Of a DNA stretch of 64,000 nucleotides, positions 44,292-53,644 are shown piece after piece. Within the stretch, counting starts at the first letter, position 1; each line of letters opens with the position of its first letter. The position numbers were made by a program, and so were the translations under genes. The DNA comes from Bacteroidales bacterium UBA6428. GTDB lineage: Bacteria > Bacteroidota > Bacteroidia > Bacteroidales > UBA932. A model generated the notes under the pieces. The model did no database searches. It was not told the origin of the DNA and saw nothing but the letters and a program-made list of their open reading frames with translations. The stretch lies in assembly GCA_002437305.1 (NCBI GenBank), contig DJOW01000058.1, positions 1 through 64,000 on the forward strand. The letters are read 5' to 3'.

Positions 44292-45343
44292 CAAACGATT
44301 TCGGATTCTATCAAATGTATGCGCTTGGCCAGGGTCCGTAGTTCCTCATCAGTCTGGAGACCCATGTGGGAGATTCTGTAGAATCCTGGAATGGATCCTG
44401 GCATTATGTAAGTCTGGAAGCGCTCGATCAGGCCTCTGAAAATCCTGCGTTCGGATGTGTCTCTGGTCTGGATGGCAGTGATCGCGAAGGAAGGAGCCTC
44501 GGCCGGCATGTCCCAACCATATTCCCTACATTCCTCGCGGAACACCTCGGCTCTGTGGCGCACTCGGGAAATGTTGTCGGATTCTCCGCCTTGAGACTTG
44601 ATCTGATTGAGCCTTGCGTTTAGTTGAAGATAGATAAGGGTCGCCGGACTGAACGGTGTCTGGCCTCTCTTGAGATTGTTAAGATTGTCCTCGAAATCCC
44701 AATAGTAACCTCTGTGCGCGAATGCATACCCTTCCAGTCTCTTGCTTATGAACAGGATCGACAGGCCAGGAGGAATGTTGAGGCCTTTCTGGCTGCTTGT
44801 GACGCAGATGTCGATTCCGAGGGCGTCCATGTCCAGTTCCTCGGCGAGGAATGAGCTGATCGCATCGACCACCAACGAGACATTATGCCTGTGGCATATT
44901 TCAGAGATTTTCTTCAGATTGAAAAGTTGTCCGGTAGAGGTTTCGTGATGCTGGCAGAGGAACACTTCCGGGCGTTCAGCCTCCACGGTCCTCTCCAACT
45001 CATCATAGTCGGCGTCTTTGGCGAATGGAACCTTGAAGTCAACCACAGGGACATCGTAATATTCACAGAGAGAGACCCACCTTTTCCCGAATGAGCCGCC
45101 ATTTATGGCGATTGCTTTTTTCTTGGTACAGACGTAGTTCTCAACCACAGCGCTCATGGCCCCGGTTCCGGAGCCAGTGTAGACAATCACCCTCCCTCCC
45201 CGGCAGTGGATGAGATCCAGAAGGATGCTCTCGGATTCGAGGTTGATGTCGGAGAACTCCTCGGTTCTCATGTAGGGGATCGGCTGTGATCCGATCATGG
45301 CTATTTCCTTGTCCAGGTCTCCTGGGAAAACATATGAATGCAT
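44291..45343 (-). CDS. Class V PLP-dependent aminotransferase
   Basis: The 350-aa fold-type I enzyme is of the AGXT/2-aminoethylphosphonate-transaminase group: YTGSGTGAMSAVVENYV (cofactor phosphate), HHETSTGQL, VDAISSFLAEELDM (PLP-binding Asp) and TSSQKGLNIPPGLSILF with the Schiff-base Lys. It is the first gene of the operon and is coupled by a one-base stop/start overlap to the cytidylyltransferase fusion. The linkage suggests that it makes the amino group of the alcohol that is then CDP-activated, for example an aminoethyl- or aminopropanediol-type compound. The substrate is inferred. No phosphonate-forming PepM is in the window. Confidence 0.85.
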   Translation of the reverse strand: MHSYVFPGDLDKEIAMIGSQPIPYMRTEEFSDINLESESILLDLIHCRGGRVIVYTGSGTGAMSAVVENYVCTKKKAIAINGGSFGKRWVSLCEYYDVPVVDFKVPFAKDADYDELERTVEAERPEVFLCQHHETSTGQLFNLKKISEICHRHNVSLVVDAISSFLAEELDMDALGIDICVTSSQKGLNIPPGLSILFISKRLEGYAFAHRGYYWDFEDNLNNLKRGQTPFSPATLIYLQLNARLNQIKSQGGESDNISRVRHRAEVFREECREYGWDMPAEAPSFAITAIQTRDTSERRIFRGLIERFQTYIMPGSIPGFYRISHMGLQTDEELRTLAKRIHLIESEIV

Positions 45344-45366
45344 ACTCAGTTTGCTTCTGATTTACG

Positions 45367-45394
45367 CAAATTTAATAAAAAACAGTTATATTTG
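45367..45394. promoter_or_regulatory. Back-to-back -7 elements of the aminotransferase operon and licD copy 2
   Basis: TAAATTTG on the minus strand (45374-45367) and TATATTTG on the plus strand (45387-45394) are only 12 bases apart, so the two transcripts would share one control region. Neither has a clear -33 element. Confidence 0.5.
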
Positions 45395-45424
45395 TGATTA
45401 TCTGAGGTTATTTTAATTGCTGAA

Positions 45425-46231
45425 ATGCAAAAACTGTCACATAGAGAGATTCAACTCTATCTTCTTGACATCCTTAAAGAGGTCGATGCTTTCTGCGAGA
45501 AAGAGAAGATAAGGTACTCCATGGCTTATGGCACACTTCTCGGTGCTGTGCGCCACAAGGGCTTCATACCTTGGGACGATGACATGGACCTTTTGATGCC
45601 GAGGCCTGATTATGAGAGGTTCGTCGCCTTGTTTGGCAAGGCTCCAGACTCCCGTTACCGTTGCCTTTGCCACAAGGAGGGCATGAAAGGGGACAGGTTT
45701 GTTCATTTTTTTGCAAAAGTGGAGGACACTTGGACAAAGAGTATCCAGGGGCGCGGATTTGACTATGATTTCGGACTGAACATTGACATATTCCCGATGG
45801 ATGGCAAGCCTGAGGATGTTGGCCTCCAGAGAAAAAGAGAGCGCCGGTTGACGCATTGGTCGCACAGGCTCAACATCTGCGGCACAAGGTTCGACCTGTT
45901 CAATTTCCACCAGCCTCTGTTCTCAAAGATCGAGGCTCATGCCATGGGTGCGGAATATTGGTGGAAAAAGATTGACTCTGAGGTTCGGAAGTTCCCTTAC
46001 GAGACATCCCGTCTCGCCGGGGCTGTCTCCGTCACCTATAACGGCACTAGGGAAATCTTTGAAAGGAACATGCTGGAGGAATATGTCGACTTGGAGTTCG
46101 AGGGCAGCCGCTTCAAGGCTTTCCGGCGTTGGGATGAATGGTTGACGCAGGAGTACGGCGACTACATGGCACTTCCACCTGAAAAGGACCGTAAAACACA
46201 CGATCTTACTGTTTATCTTCTGGACGATTGA
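45425..46231 (+). CDS. LicD-family phosphotransferase (copy 2)
   Basis: The 268-aa protein shows FCEKEKIRYSMAYGTLLGAVRHKGFIPWDDDMDLLMPRPDYERF, close to copy 1 over the first 65 residues but different after that, so the acceptors may differ. It is expected to transfer an alcohol phosphate from a CDP donor to a glycan. It is divergent from the aminotransferase operon, and the Stealth gene follows four bases later. Confidence 0.88.
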   Translation: MQKLSHREIQLYLLDILKEVDAFCEKEKIRYSMAYGTLLGAVRHKGFIPWDDDMDLLMPRPDYERFVALFGKAPDSRYRCLCHKEGMKGDRFVHFFAKVEDTWTKSIQGRGFDYDFGLNIDIFPMDGKPEDVGLQRKRERRLTHWSHRLNICGTRFDLFNFHQPLFSKIEAHAMGAEYWWKKIDSEVRKFPYETSRLAGAVSVTYNGTREIFERNMLEEYVDLEFEGSRFKAFRRWDEWLTQEYGDYMALPPEKDRKTHDLTVYLLDD

Positions 46232-46235
46232 TTCT

Positions 46236-47111
46236 ATGGATGCTGTCATTACCTATGTGAACGGTTTGGATCCTGAATGGCGTGAGCAGTACTCACGGGC
46301 GATGAATGTCCCTGCGCTTGACAAGCGTTTTCGTGACTGGGGAACACTGAAGTATCTTCTCAGGGGCATCCAGACGTGCATGCCGTTCATAAGAAATGTC
46401 CATCTTGTGGTTTCCGGAGAGTCTCAAGTTCCTTCATGGGCTTCGGACCGGCTGAATGTCGTGACGCATCGTCAGCTGATCCCGGAAGATTTTCTGCCGA
46501 CATTCAACAGCACGACGATTGAAATGTTCCTGCACAAGATTCCGGGCTTGGATGAAAGATTCATCTATTTCAACGATGACATGTTCCCTGTGTCCCTTTG
46601 CGAGGAGAGCGATTTTTTTCGGGACGGCAAGGTTGTGATCGGTTTCTCGTACCATCTTTTCGCCGCCGGGATGTACAAGCGCCAGTGTCGTAATTCGGAC
46701 AGGTTGGCCAGAAAGGCGCTGGGTTTGGGAAACAGTCTTTTTTTTGTCCGTCCCCAGCACATCTGCTCCCCGATGTTTCGGAGCGCCTGCATGGAAGTGT
46801 CCGAAAAGATGCGGGATGAGATATTTTCGACACTCTCCAGAGTGCGTACGGTGGACAACTTGAACCAGTACCTGTTTCTGGATTATCTTTTCCACGAGGG
46901 GAAGGTTGTCAAGGAACGCCTGCCGGGCAAATTCTTTTCCATAGCCACCTCTTCCGCGGCGGCGATCGGGGAGTACCTCCGCGCTCCATCCAGAAAGATT
47001 GTCTGCATTAATGATGTGCATCTCAAGGAGAGCGCCTACATGTCGGAAAGGAAGATACTTCTGGAATCCTTTGAACGGACTTTTCCGCTGAAATCCATCT
47101 ATGAGAGATAA
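46236..47111 (+). CDS. Stealth-family sugar-phosphate transferase
   Basis: The 291-aa protein starts with Stealth CR1 (MDAVITYVNGLDPEWREQY). CR2 follows (RFRDWGTLKYLLRGIQTCMPFIRNVHLVVSGESQVPSWA, then VVTHRQLIPEDFLPTFNSTTIEMFLHKIPGLDERFIYFNDDMFP). Stealth proteins move hexose-1-phosphate units in building phosphodiester-linked capsules. Directly after licD, it supports a phosphodiester-containing surface polymer. Later conserved regions are short, as in small bacterial members. Confidence 0.88.
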   Translation: MDAVITYVNGLDPEWREQYSRAMNVPALDKRFRDWGTLKYLLRGIQTCMPFIRNVHLVVSGESQVPSWASDRLNVVTHRQLIPEDFLPTFNSTTIEMFLHKIPGLDERFIYFNDDMFPVSLCEESDFFRDGKVVIGFSYHLFAAGMYKRQCRNSDRLARKALGLGNSLFFVRPQHICSPMFRSACMEVSEKMRDEIFSTLSRVRTVDNLNQYLFLDYLFHEGKVVKERLPGKFFSIATSSAAAIGEYLRAPSRKIVCINDVHLKESAYMSERKILLESFERTFPLKSIYER

Positions 47112-47135
47112 AGGCCGGTGGGATTCCCTGACCGC

Positions 47136-48224
47136 CTAGAAGGTTCCCATGAACAGGCTATGCCATTCTTTCATTATTTTATCCAAGGTGAAATTTCCGG
47201 AGCGCCTTTTGGATTCGGCTCCGAATCGTTTTCTTAGGCCTTCACTGGAGATCACGCTGCATATTCCTTGAGCCATGGCGGCCGTGTCGCCGACTTTGAC
47301 GAGATAGCCGTTGGCTCCGGTAGTCACGATTTCTGACGGGCCTTTCGGGCAATCGTAGCTTACGATGGGAAGTCCGGTGTCCAAAGCCTCCAGAAGAATC
47401 ATCGGGAACCCTTCAAAGCGTGAGGACATCACCAGGCAGGAGCTGTCTAGCAACTCTTGACGAACGTTGTCTGTGTTGCCTTCCAAAATCACCTTGTCTT
47501 GTAATCCGTCACTTTTGATCAGGTTCTCAAGAATCTCCCTCTGACTGCCCTTCCCGTAGATGCTGAGCGTCCAGTCCGGGTGTTTGCTGTCCACGGTCTT
47601 CCATGCTTTTACAAGATCCTTGAAATTTTTCTGGCTTTCCAGCCTTCCGACCGCTATGCAACGCTTCCGCGTCAGAGGGGACACTTCGTTTGAGTTGAAA
47701 GGCAACGGATTGTAGATTTGAACGACATCTGGTCTGATTTCAAGCCAATCCTTTTTGTCAGCCTTTGTCAGAACAACAAACCGGTCAAGTTTTTTGACAG
47801 CGGTTTCCAGCCTTTTTGTCCTGAAGGCGGCGTAAAGCCTTCCGAATGCGCTTTTACCGTACTTGAGCAGGAATTTCTCGTGGGAGAAATGGAATTCCCC
47901 GATTGTCGGACTTATCAAAGAGCATTTTGCGACAGCATACAGACTGTTGTCGCAGACTGTCACCGTGATGTCAGGCCTTATCATGCGAAGCACGCCCTCC
48001 AGTCTTTTCCGGTATTTGAGGATGAAGAATCTGTCATTGGCGTCAAGGTCGTGACGCACAATTCTTTCACTTAGCCGGAAAAACTCTTTCCTGCCCTTCT
48101 GTCTGGCTGTAATGATGTGGACCTCGTAGCCCATGACATCCGCCAGATAGTTGGCCTTGATTGTCAGCACCCTTTCTATTCCTCCGGATAGGTTTAGAGC
48201 GTGTATGCAGTAAGCCAGTCGCAT
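47136..48224 (-). CDS. GT4-family glycosyltransferase
   Basis: The 362-aa GT-B protein has the acceptor-side start LAYCIHALNLSGGIERVLTIKANYLA and a Rossmann donor half with AVGRLESQKNFKDLVKAWK. The retaining-enzyme E-x7-E-type motif is in SSRFEGFPMILLEALDTGLPIVSYDCPKGPSEIV. It adds a sugar to a growing glycan from a nucleotide-sugar donor. It converges with the Stealth gene and probably works on the same surface glycan. Confidence 0.9.
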   Translation of the reverse strand: MRLAYCIHALNLSGGIERVLTIKANYLADVMGYEVHIITARQKGRKEFFRLSERIVRHDLDANDRFFILKYRKRLEGVLRMIRPDITVTVCDNSLYAVAKCSLISPTIGEFHFSHEKFLLKYGKSAFGRLYAAFRTKRLETAVKKLDRFVVLTKADKKDWLEIRPDVVQIYNPLPFNSNEVSPLTRKRCIAVGRLESQKNFKDLVKAWKTVDSKHPDWTLSIYGKGSQREILENLIKSDGLQDKVILEGNTDNVRQELLDSSCLVMSSRFEGFPMILLEALDTGLPIVSYDCPKGPSEIVTTGANGYLVKVGDTAAMAQGICSVISSEGLRKRFGAESKRRSGNFTLDKIMKEWHSLFMGTF

Positions 48225-48625
48225 TGTGGATCATTTTGGCGCCTAATTTAGGGAGTTTATGTTGAAATTCAAAACGTGGGGCACAAAGAAATCATTCGGC
48301 GTCGCGTCTCTCACGCATCATCCCGCCTGCCAGTCTGTCCAGACCGGTATTAAGAGTAAAGCAAGTACGAAAATTGAGTGGATACCGCGGCAGAATACCG
48401 CATGTTGTTAGTGGTGAGCCGGAGTTGGGTCGCTGGCTGTGGCGGGATTGAAGCGCAGAAGACTGTTTCCGGGCAATCACTGCCGGGTAAAGTCCCTGAT
48501 GCAAAGGTAGTTGTCCTGTCGGTTTCATGGTTGGCCAAAAAAGAAAAACGATGAAAAAGTTTCTGTTTTTTACGGAAATGTGGTGAAATCGCGAAATAGA
48601 TTGTAAATTTGGGTGTTGACAAAAA
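48225..48625. other. Gap with a candidate long leader for the GT4 gene
   Basis: On the minus strand a -7 box TACCTTTG (48509-48502) followed by CATC would start a leader of about 270 bases before the GT4 start codon. On the plus strand TAAATTTG (48604-48611) precedes the DUF47 gene. No gene or known RNA is recognisable in between. Confidence 0.45.
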
Positions 48626-48652
48626 ATGTTTATTGGGTATAAGAAAATATTT

Positions 48653-49312
48653 ATGGGACTTTTGAAAGGAATGAGGCAATTTTTCCGGGGAACCCGTCAC
48701 GATTTCGTCCCGATTCTTGCGCAGCAGACTGACTTCCTGAGCAAAACCGCGTCGCTGTTGCTTGAGATGTTCGGAACAGAGGACGTGGAGCTTCGCTCGG
48801 GCATGGAAAAAGACATAAAGTCATGTGAGGCTCAAGGAGACGCCCTTCTTACGGAATTTCACGAGATGTTGTCGGGACGCCTTTTCGTCCAGGTCAACAA
48901 GCTGGATCTCCAGGCTGTGGCCATGGCGATGGACGATTGCCTTGATGTCATCAAGGACACATCAAAGGCCGTGCTGATCTATCGCCCCAAGAAACTGGAT
49001 GAGCAGCTGAAGGAACTTGCCCGGATGGCCAAGTCACAGTCAGAGGTCATCCACGATGCGATTCCGCTTCTTGTTGATCTAAAGAGGAACATCCCGGCCA
49101 TATCCATGGCATGTGATCGTGTGACAGAGTTGGAGCACGCCGCCGATGATGCCTATGAGGAGTATGTGGGCTACATCTTCAGCAATGAGGAGGACACCAG
49201 GGAACTGGTCAAGTACAAGAATCTGGCGGAAATGCTGGAGAACGCCACCGACGCCCACAAGCGCATCTCCGATAATATTCGTAAACTTCTGCTCAACTAT
49301 TTGGTTGATTGA
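48653..49312 (+). CDS. DUF47 / PhoU-like phosphate-transport regulator
   Basis: This helical protein of about 219 aa has the repeated acidic E/D-x-x-x-D pattern typical of PhoU-like metal sites (CEAQGDALLTEFHEM, DDCLDVIKDTSKAV, CDRVTELEHAADDAYEEYV, LLENATDAHKRISDNIRKLLL). DUF47 proteins usually accompany a PiT-type phosphate transporter, but none follows here; secA comes next. The ATG at 48626 sits almost on the predicted transcription start, so 48653 (MGLLKGMRQFF) is preferred. The first option would add nine residues. Confidence 0.85.
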   Translation: MGLLKGMRQFFRGTRHDFVPILAQQTDFLSKTASLLLEMFGTEDVELRSGMEKDIKSCEAQGDALLTEFHEMLSGRLFVQVNKLDLQAVAMAMDDCLDVIKDTSKAVLIYRPKKLDEQLKELARMAKSQSEVIHDAIPLLVDLKRNIPAISMACDRVTELEHAADDAYEEYVGYIFSNEEDTRELVKYKNLAEMLENATDAHKRISDNIRKLLLNYLVD

Positions 49313-49456
49313 GGTAATGTTGTGGTGGAAGTGGTCCTTGTGAGAGGCTCAATATTTTGATTTACAGGGACATCCTTGCGCAGTATGACAGTCATGTGAG
49401 ACGTGCCGTGACAGGCTGACAAATGGTCAGTCACGCATTCGGGGATTAAAAATTGT

Positions 49457-49503
49457 AAATGTCTTTGATTATCATTAAATTTGTAGGATAATCAGAGACA
49501 TTT
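49457..49503 (+). promoter_or_regulatory. secA promoter inside a 16-bp inverted repeat
   Basis: 49457-49472 and 49488-49503 are inverted copies with one mismatch. The 15-base spacer holds the -7 box TAAATTTG (49476-49483). A weak -33 (ATTG) lies at 49452-49455. The arrangement looks like an operator around the start of transcription. Confidence 0.6.
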
Positions 49504-49513
49504 GATTTTTTTT

Positions 49514-52500
49514 ATGGCTATAGCAACTATTCTAAAAAAAGTGTTCGGCTCGAAAGCCGACAGGGACCTCAAGCAGATCAGGCCTGTTCTCAACAAGGTC
49601 TTGGAGGCTTACGGTCCGATAGACAAACTCTCCAACGATGAGTTGAGGGCTAAGACGGAAGAGTTGAAGGCAAGGCTGCGTGAGTGCGAGGCTCCTTTCG
49701 AGAAGAGGATCGCCGAGATCAAGGCCAAGCTGGACGAGGATATTCCTGTACATGAGAAAGAGAGTCTCGCGACTGAGTCCGACAAGCTTGTCAAGGATGA
49801 GGACGCTGAAATCGAGAAGGTTCTGGATGAGATTCTCCCCGAGGCTTTTGCCATTATGAAGTCCACTGCCCGCAGGTTCAAGGAGAACGCCGTCATCGAG
49901 GTGACGGCCACTGACTTTGATCGCGCGCTGAGCGTCAATCATGATTTCGTCCGCATCGAGGGTGACAAGGCTGTCTACCAGAACCACTGGGTCGCCGGCG
50001 GCAACGAGGTGACCTGGGACATGGTCCACTACGATGTCCAGCTGATCGGTGGTATCGTGCTGCATCAGGGCAAGATCGCGGAGATGGCCACCGGTGAGGG
50101 AAAAACTCTGGTGGCTACCCTTCCTGTGTTCCTTAACGCTCTGGCCGGAAAGGGAGTGCACATGGTGACAGTCAATGACTATCTCTCCAAGCGCGACTCC
50201 GAGTGGATGGGACCTCTTTATATGTTCCATGGCCTTTCAGTGGACTGCATCGACAAGCATGAGCCAAACAGCGACGCCCGTAAGCGGGCCTACAACTGTG
50301 ACATCACCTTCGGTACCAACAATGAGTTCGGTTTTGACTACCTTCGTGACAACATGGCGGTCAGGATGGCGGACCTTGTCCAGAGGAAGCACCACTATGC
50401 CATTGTCGATGAGGTGGACTCCGTGCTCATCGATGATGCCCGTACTCCGTTGATCATCTCCGGTCCTGTGGCCAAGGCTCAGGATGATGAGCAGTACATG
50501 GAGTTCAGGCCTTACGTCGAGAGTCTCTACCAGAAGCAGCGCGCGCTCGTGACCCAGGTCCTGAACGATGCCAAGAAGGCCATTGCGGCCGGTAAGGAGG
50601 ACGAGGGAGGAATGCTTCTCCTGCGTGCCTACAAAGGTCTCCCTAAGTACCAGCCACTTATCAAGTTCCTCAGCGAGCAGGGCATGAAGCAGCTGATGCA
50701 GAAGGCCGAAAACTATTACATGCAGGACAACGAGCGTGAGATGCATGTTGTGACAGACGAATTGTATTTCGTGATAAGTGAGCAGCAGCACTCTGTCGAC
50801 ATGACCGACAAGGGACACGATCTGCTTGCGAACGCCGTCTCGAATCCTGATTTCTTCGTGCTTCCTGACGTTGGAAGCCAGATCGCCGAGATCCAGAAGA
50901 ACACCGGGCTCTCCGCTGAGGAGAAGCAGGAGAAGAAGGACGCCCTCATGGAGGACTATTCCCTCAAGAGCGAGCGCGTCCACACTGTGATCCAGCTCCT
51001 CAAGGCCTATGCGATGTTCCAGAAGGATGTCGACTACATCGTGATCGACAACAAGGTCAAGATCGTGGACGAGCAGACCGGCCGTATCATGGAGGGCCGC
51101 CGCTGGAGCGATGGCCTGCATCAGGCTGTCGAGGCCAAGGAGAACGTCAAGGTTGAGGCTGCCACACAGACATTCGCGACCGTAACCCTTCAGAACTACT
51201 TCAGAATGTACCACAAACTCGCCGGAATGACCGGTACCGCCGAGACCGAGGCGGGAGAGTTCTGGTCAATATACAAGTTGGATGTGGTTGTCATCCCGAC
51301 GAACCGTCCTGTGATCAGGGTCGATCACGATGACCTTATCTATAAGACAAAGAAAGCGAAATACACCGCCGTCATAAATAAGGTCGAGGAACTCATCAAG
51401 GAAGGACGTCCGGTTCTGGTCGGTACAACTGACGTGGAGACTTCCGAACTCTTGAGCAGAATGCTTCGCATGAGGGGCATCAGGCATAATGTCCTCAATG
51501 CCAAAGAGCACGCCAGAGAGGCGGAGATCGTCGCCCAGGCCGGTCTGTCCAGTACGGTGACAATAGCCACTAACATGGCTGGCCGTGGTACAGACATCAA
51601 GCTTTCCCCTGAGGTGAAGAAAGCGGGAGGCCTTGCGATAATCGGAACGGAGAGACATGACAGCCGCCGTGTGGACCGTCAGTTGAGGGGACGTGCGGGG
51701 CGTCAGGGAGACCCTGGCTCATCTGCATTCTATGTTTCCCTTGAGGACAAGTTGATGCGTTTGTTCGGTTCAGAGAGGATCGCGGGAGTGGTTGACAAGC
51801 TCGGAATGGCTGATGATGAGGCTCTTGTGAGTGGGATGCTTTCCAAGTCAATAGAGAACGCACAGAGAAAAGTTGAGGAGAACAACTTCGGAATCCGAAA
51901 GAGACTCCTTGAATATGACGATGTGATGAACTACCAGCGTGAGGCGGTCTATGCCAGAAGGCGCAACGCTCTTTCTGGAGAAAGAATTGAGATTGATGTT
52001 CGGAACATGATGATCGATTCTGCCTCCATCATTGCTGGACGCTCCGAAGGAATGTCTTATCATGATTTTGAAGAATATGTGATGGCCCAGCTGTCCATTG
52101 ACCTCGGCTTCGATGAGAAGTTCTATTCCGAAGCCAAGGGCGACCAGCTTGCGGATGCTCTCTGCAAACAGATGCAGACCGTTTATGAGCGCAGGATGAG
52201 CACTCTCGCCGAGAAGGTCTATCCGTTTATCAAGATGATCTTCGAGAAGCAGGGCAACATGTACAAGAACATTGCCATCCCTATTTCTGATGGCCGCAAG
52301 ATGTTGACTCTCAGTGTTGATCTTGAAAAAGCCTACAACTCTGAGGGCAAGGAGATAGCCAAGGCTCTCAGCCGTTCGATCATCCTTTACCAGATCGATG
52401 AGCACTGGAAGCAGCATCTTCGTGACATGGATGACCTCCGGCAGAGCGTGCAGAACGCCGCCTATGAGCAGAAGGACCCGCTAGTGGTTTACAAGCTTGA

Positions 52501-52789
52501 GAGCTACAACCTCTTCGCCACGATGCTTGAGGAACTTGACAAGGATGTCCTCTCTTTCCTGCTAAGGGCTTTTGTCCCTCTGCGTGAGGACAGCGAGGCC
52601 CGTCCTGCCCAGACTCCAAGGAGTCAGGACATGAGCAACATGAGGACCCAACGCAATGATCTCACCACCAATGGCGAGCAGAAGGCGAGAACCCCGATCC
52701 ACGTGGACAAGAAGATCGGGCGCAACGACCCTTGCCCTTGCGGTTCTGGCAAGAAGTACAAGAACTGCCACGGCGCTGGGCTGGTTTAA
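49514..52789 (+). CDS. secA: Preprotein translocase ATPase SecA
   Basis: The SecA motor of about 1091 aa drives proteins through SecYEG. Walker A is in [46 protein letters not shown] and [15 protein letters not shown] follow. The C-terminal zinc motif is [14 protein letters not shown]. An insertion of about 100 residues in the first nucleotide-binding/preprotein region (about 330-440) makes it longer than E. coli SecA, as usual in Bacteroidota. The ATG at 49514 is chosen because the earlier frame start falls inside the promoter repeat. Confidence 0.97.
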   Translation: MAIATILKKVFGSKADRDLKQIRPVLNKVLEAYGPIDKLSNDELRAKTEELKARLRECEAPFEKRIAEIKAKLDEDIPVHEKESLATESDKLVKDEDAEIEKVLDEILPEAFAIMKSTARRFKENAVIEVTATDFDRALSVNHDFVRIEGDKAVYQNHWVAGGNEVTWDMVHYDVQLIGGIVLHQGKIAEMATGEGKTLVATLPVFLNALAGKGVHMVTVNDYLSKRDSEWMGPLYMFHGLSVDCIDKHEPNSDARKRAYNCDITFGTNNEFGFDYLRDNMAVRMADLVQRKHHYAIVDEVDSVLIDDARTPLIISGPVAKAQDDEQYMEFRPYVESLYQKQRALVTQVLNDAKKAIAAGKEDEGGMLLLRAYKGLPKYQPLIKFLSEQGMKQLMQKAENYYMQDNEREMHVVTDELYFVISEQQHSVDMTDKGHDLLANAVSNPDFFVLPDVGSQIAEIQKNTGLSAEEKQEKKDALMEDYSLKSERVHTVIQLLKAYAMFQKDVDYIVIDNKVKIVDEQTGRIMEGRRWSDGLHQAVEAKENVKVEAATQTFATVTLQNYFRMYHKLAGMTGTAETEAGEFWSIYKLDVVVIPTNRPVIRVDHDDLIYKTKKAKYTAVINKVEELIKEGRPVLVGTTDVETSELLSRMLRMRGIRHNVLNAKEHAREAEIVAQAGLSSTVTIATNMAGRGTDIKLSPEVKKAGGLAIIGTERHDSRRVDRQLRGRAGRQGDPGSSAFYVSLEDKLMRLFGSERIAGVVDKLGMADDEALVSGMLSKSIENAQRKVEENNFGIRKRLLEYDDVMNYQREAVYARRRNALSGERIEIDVRNMMIDSASIIAGRSEGMSYHDFEEYVMAQLSIDLGFDEKFYSEAKGDQLADALCKQMQTVYERRMSTLAEKVYPFIKMIFEKQGNMYKNIAIPISDGRKMLTLSVDLEKAYNSEGKEIAKALSRSIILYQIDEHWKQHLRDMDDLRQSVQNAAYEQKDPLVVYKLESYNLFATMLEELDKDVLSFLLRAFVPLREDSEARPAQTPRSQDMSNMRTQRNDLTTNGEQKARTPIHVDKKIGRNDPCPCGSGKKYKNCHGAGLV

Positions 52790-52824
52790 TGAAATATATC
52801 AACTGAATATAATAACAAAGGAAT

Positions 52825-53325
52825 ATGAGTGCGAATTATGGTTCTACCGATTCTGCTGGCGTGAACGACATCAGCAGAATCTCGGCCGGTTCGGTGATCA
52901 AGGGTGAAATAACATCTCCCAATGATATCAGAATAGACGGTACATTCGAGGGAAGGATTTTCTCTCAGGCGAAAGTTGTGGTCGGTGAGAAGGCTGTGAT
53001 CAAAGGTGACATCATCTGTAACAACGCTGACTTTTGGGGAACGATCAACGGCAACTTCTTTGTTAAGGACACCCTTTCCCTTAAGGACACTTGTGTGGTT
53101 GACGGTGACCTTCACATCCGTAGGCTTCAGGTGGAGCTTGACGCCAAGTTCAACGGCAACTGCAAGATGATCACCGAGGAAGAGTTCAATCAATTGACCT
53201 CTGGTTCCCGTCCGGGAATGTATGATGTCCAGGCTCCGGCCGAGAGAGAGGAGGATGACTTTACGGTGGGATCCGGCAAGTCCCCGTTCTCCATCCCTGC
53301 CAACGATGAGATCCCTGAGGCATAA
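52825..53325 (+). CDS. Bactofilin (polymer-forming cytoskeletal protein)
   Basis: The 166-aa protein has a DUF583 beta-helix core at about residues 20-120 with regular repeats (ISAGSVIKGEITSPNDIRIDGTFEGRIFSQAKVVVGEKAVIKGDIIC). Disordered ends flank it. Bactofilins form filaments without nucleotide and place cell-wall or envelope proteins. It lies 35 bases after secA and is probably co-transcribed with it; a terminator follows. Confidence 0.93.
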   Translation: MSANYGSTDSAGVNDISRISAGSVIKGEITSPNDIRIDGTFEGRIFSQAKVVVGEKAVIKGDIICNNADFWGTINGNFFVKDTLSLKDTCVVDGDLHIRRLQVELDAKFNGNCKMITEEEFNQLTSGSRPGMYDVQAPAEREEDDFTVGSGKSPFSIPANDEIPEA

Positions 53326-53370
53326 CACATCCGGGCTACGGAAAGATTCAGATACTCTAACAAAAAAGGA

Positions 53371-53404
53371 AAAGGCCAAGAAGAAAAATCTTCTTGGCCT
53401 TTCG
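53371..53404. terminator. Bidirectional terminator between bactofilin and the tRNA genes
   Basis: A perfect 14-bp stem (53371-53384 with 53389-53402) with an AAAA loop has an A run on one side and T residues on the other. It can end both the secA-bactofilin transcript and the minus-strand rplS-tRNA transcript. Confidence 0.9.
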
Positions 53405-53410
53405 TCTGTG

Positions 53411-53483
53411 AGCGGAATGCGAGGCTCGAACTCGTGACCTTCGGCTTGGGAAGCCAACGCTCTACCAACTGAGCTAATTCCGC
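53411..53483 (-). tRNA. tRNA-Gly (CCC)
   Basis: The 73-base cloverleaf has a GCGGAAT/ATTCCGC acceptor, anticodon stem TTGGC/GCCGA with loop TTCCCAA (anticodon CCC), T-loop TTCGAGC and discriminator T. CCA is not encoded. Confidence 0.95.
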
Positions 53484-53531
53484 AAACAAAACGCGAGACT
53501 TATTGAACCATTCAATAGCCTCGCATCTTTG

Positions 53532-53605
53532 TGATCCCCACAGGATTCAAACCTGTAACCTTTTGATCCGTAGTCAAATGCTCTATTCAGTTGAGCTAGG
53601 GGACC
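53532..53605 (-). tRNA. tRNA-Arg (ACG)
   Basis: The 74-base cloverleaf has a GGTCCCC/GGGGATC acceptor (one G-U pair), anticodon stem TTTGA/TCAAA with loop CTACGGA (anticodon ACG, expected to be read as inosine), T-loop TTTGAAT and discriminator A. It lies 40 bases after rplS and probably shares its transcript. Confidence 0.95.
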
Positions 53606-53644
53606 GTTTGCCGGAGACCTGCTCCGGCTTTATCTCTACAAGGG

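Noticed and set aside
42115..48224. Recently acquired genomic island
   Set aside because: The block is surface-glycan-related and partly repetitive in function, but there is no integrase, tRNA target or flanking repeat, and its base composition looks like its neighbours by eye.
49457..49503. Invertible (phase-variable) promoter
   Set aside because: The arms are only 15 bases apart, far shorter than invertible segments in Bacteroidales, and no recombinase gene is nearby.
50237..51214. 325-codon minus-strand frame
   Set aside because: It lies inside secA, is Leu/Val/His-rich and has no domain.
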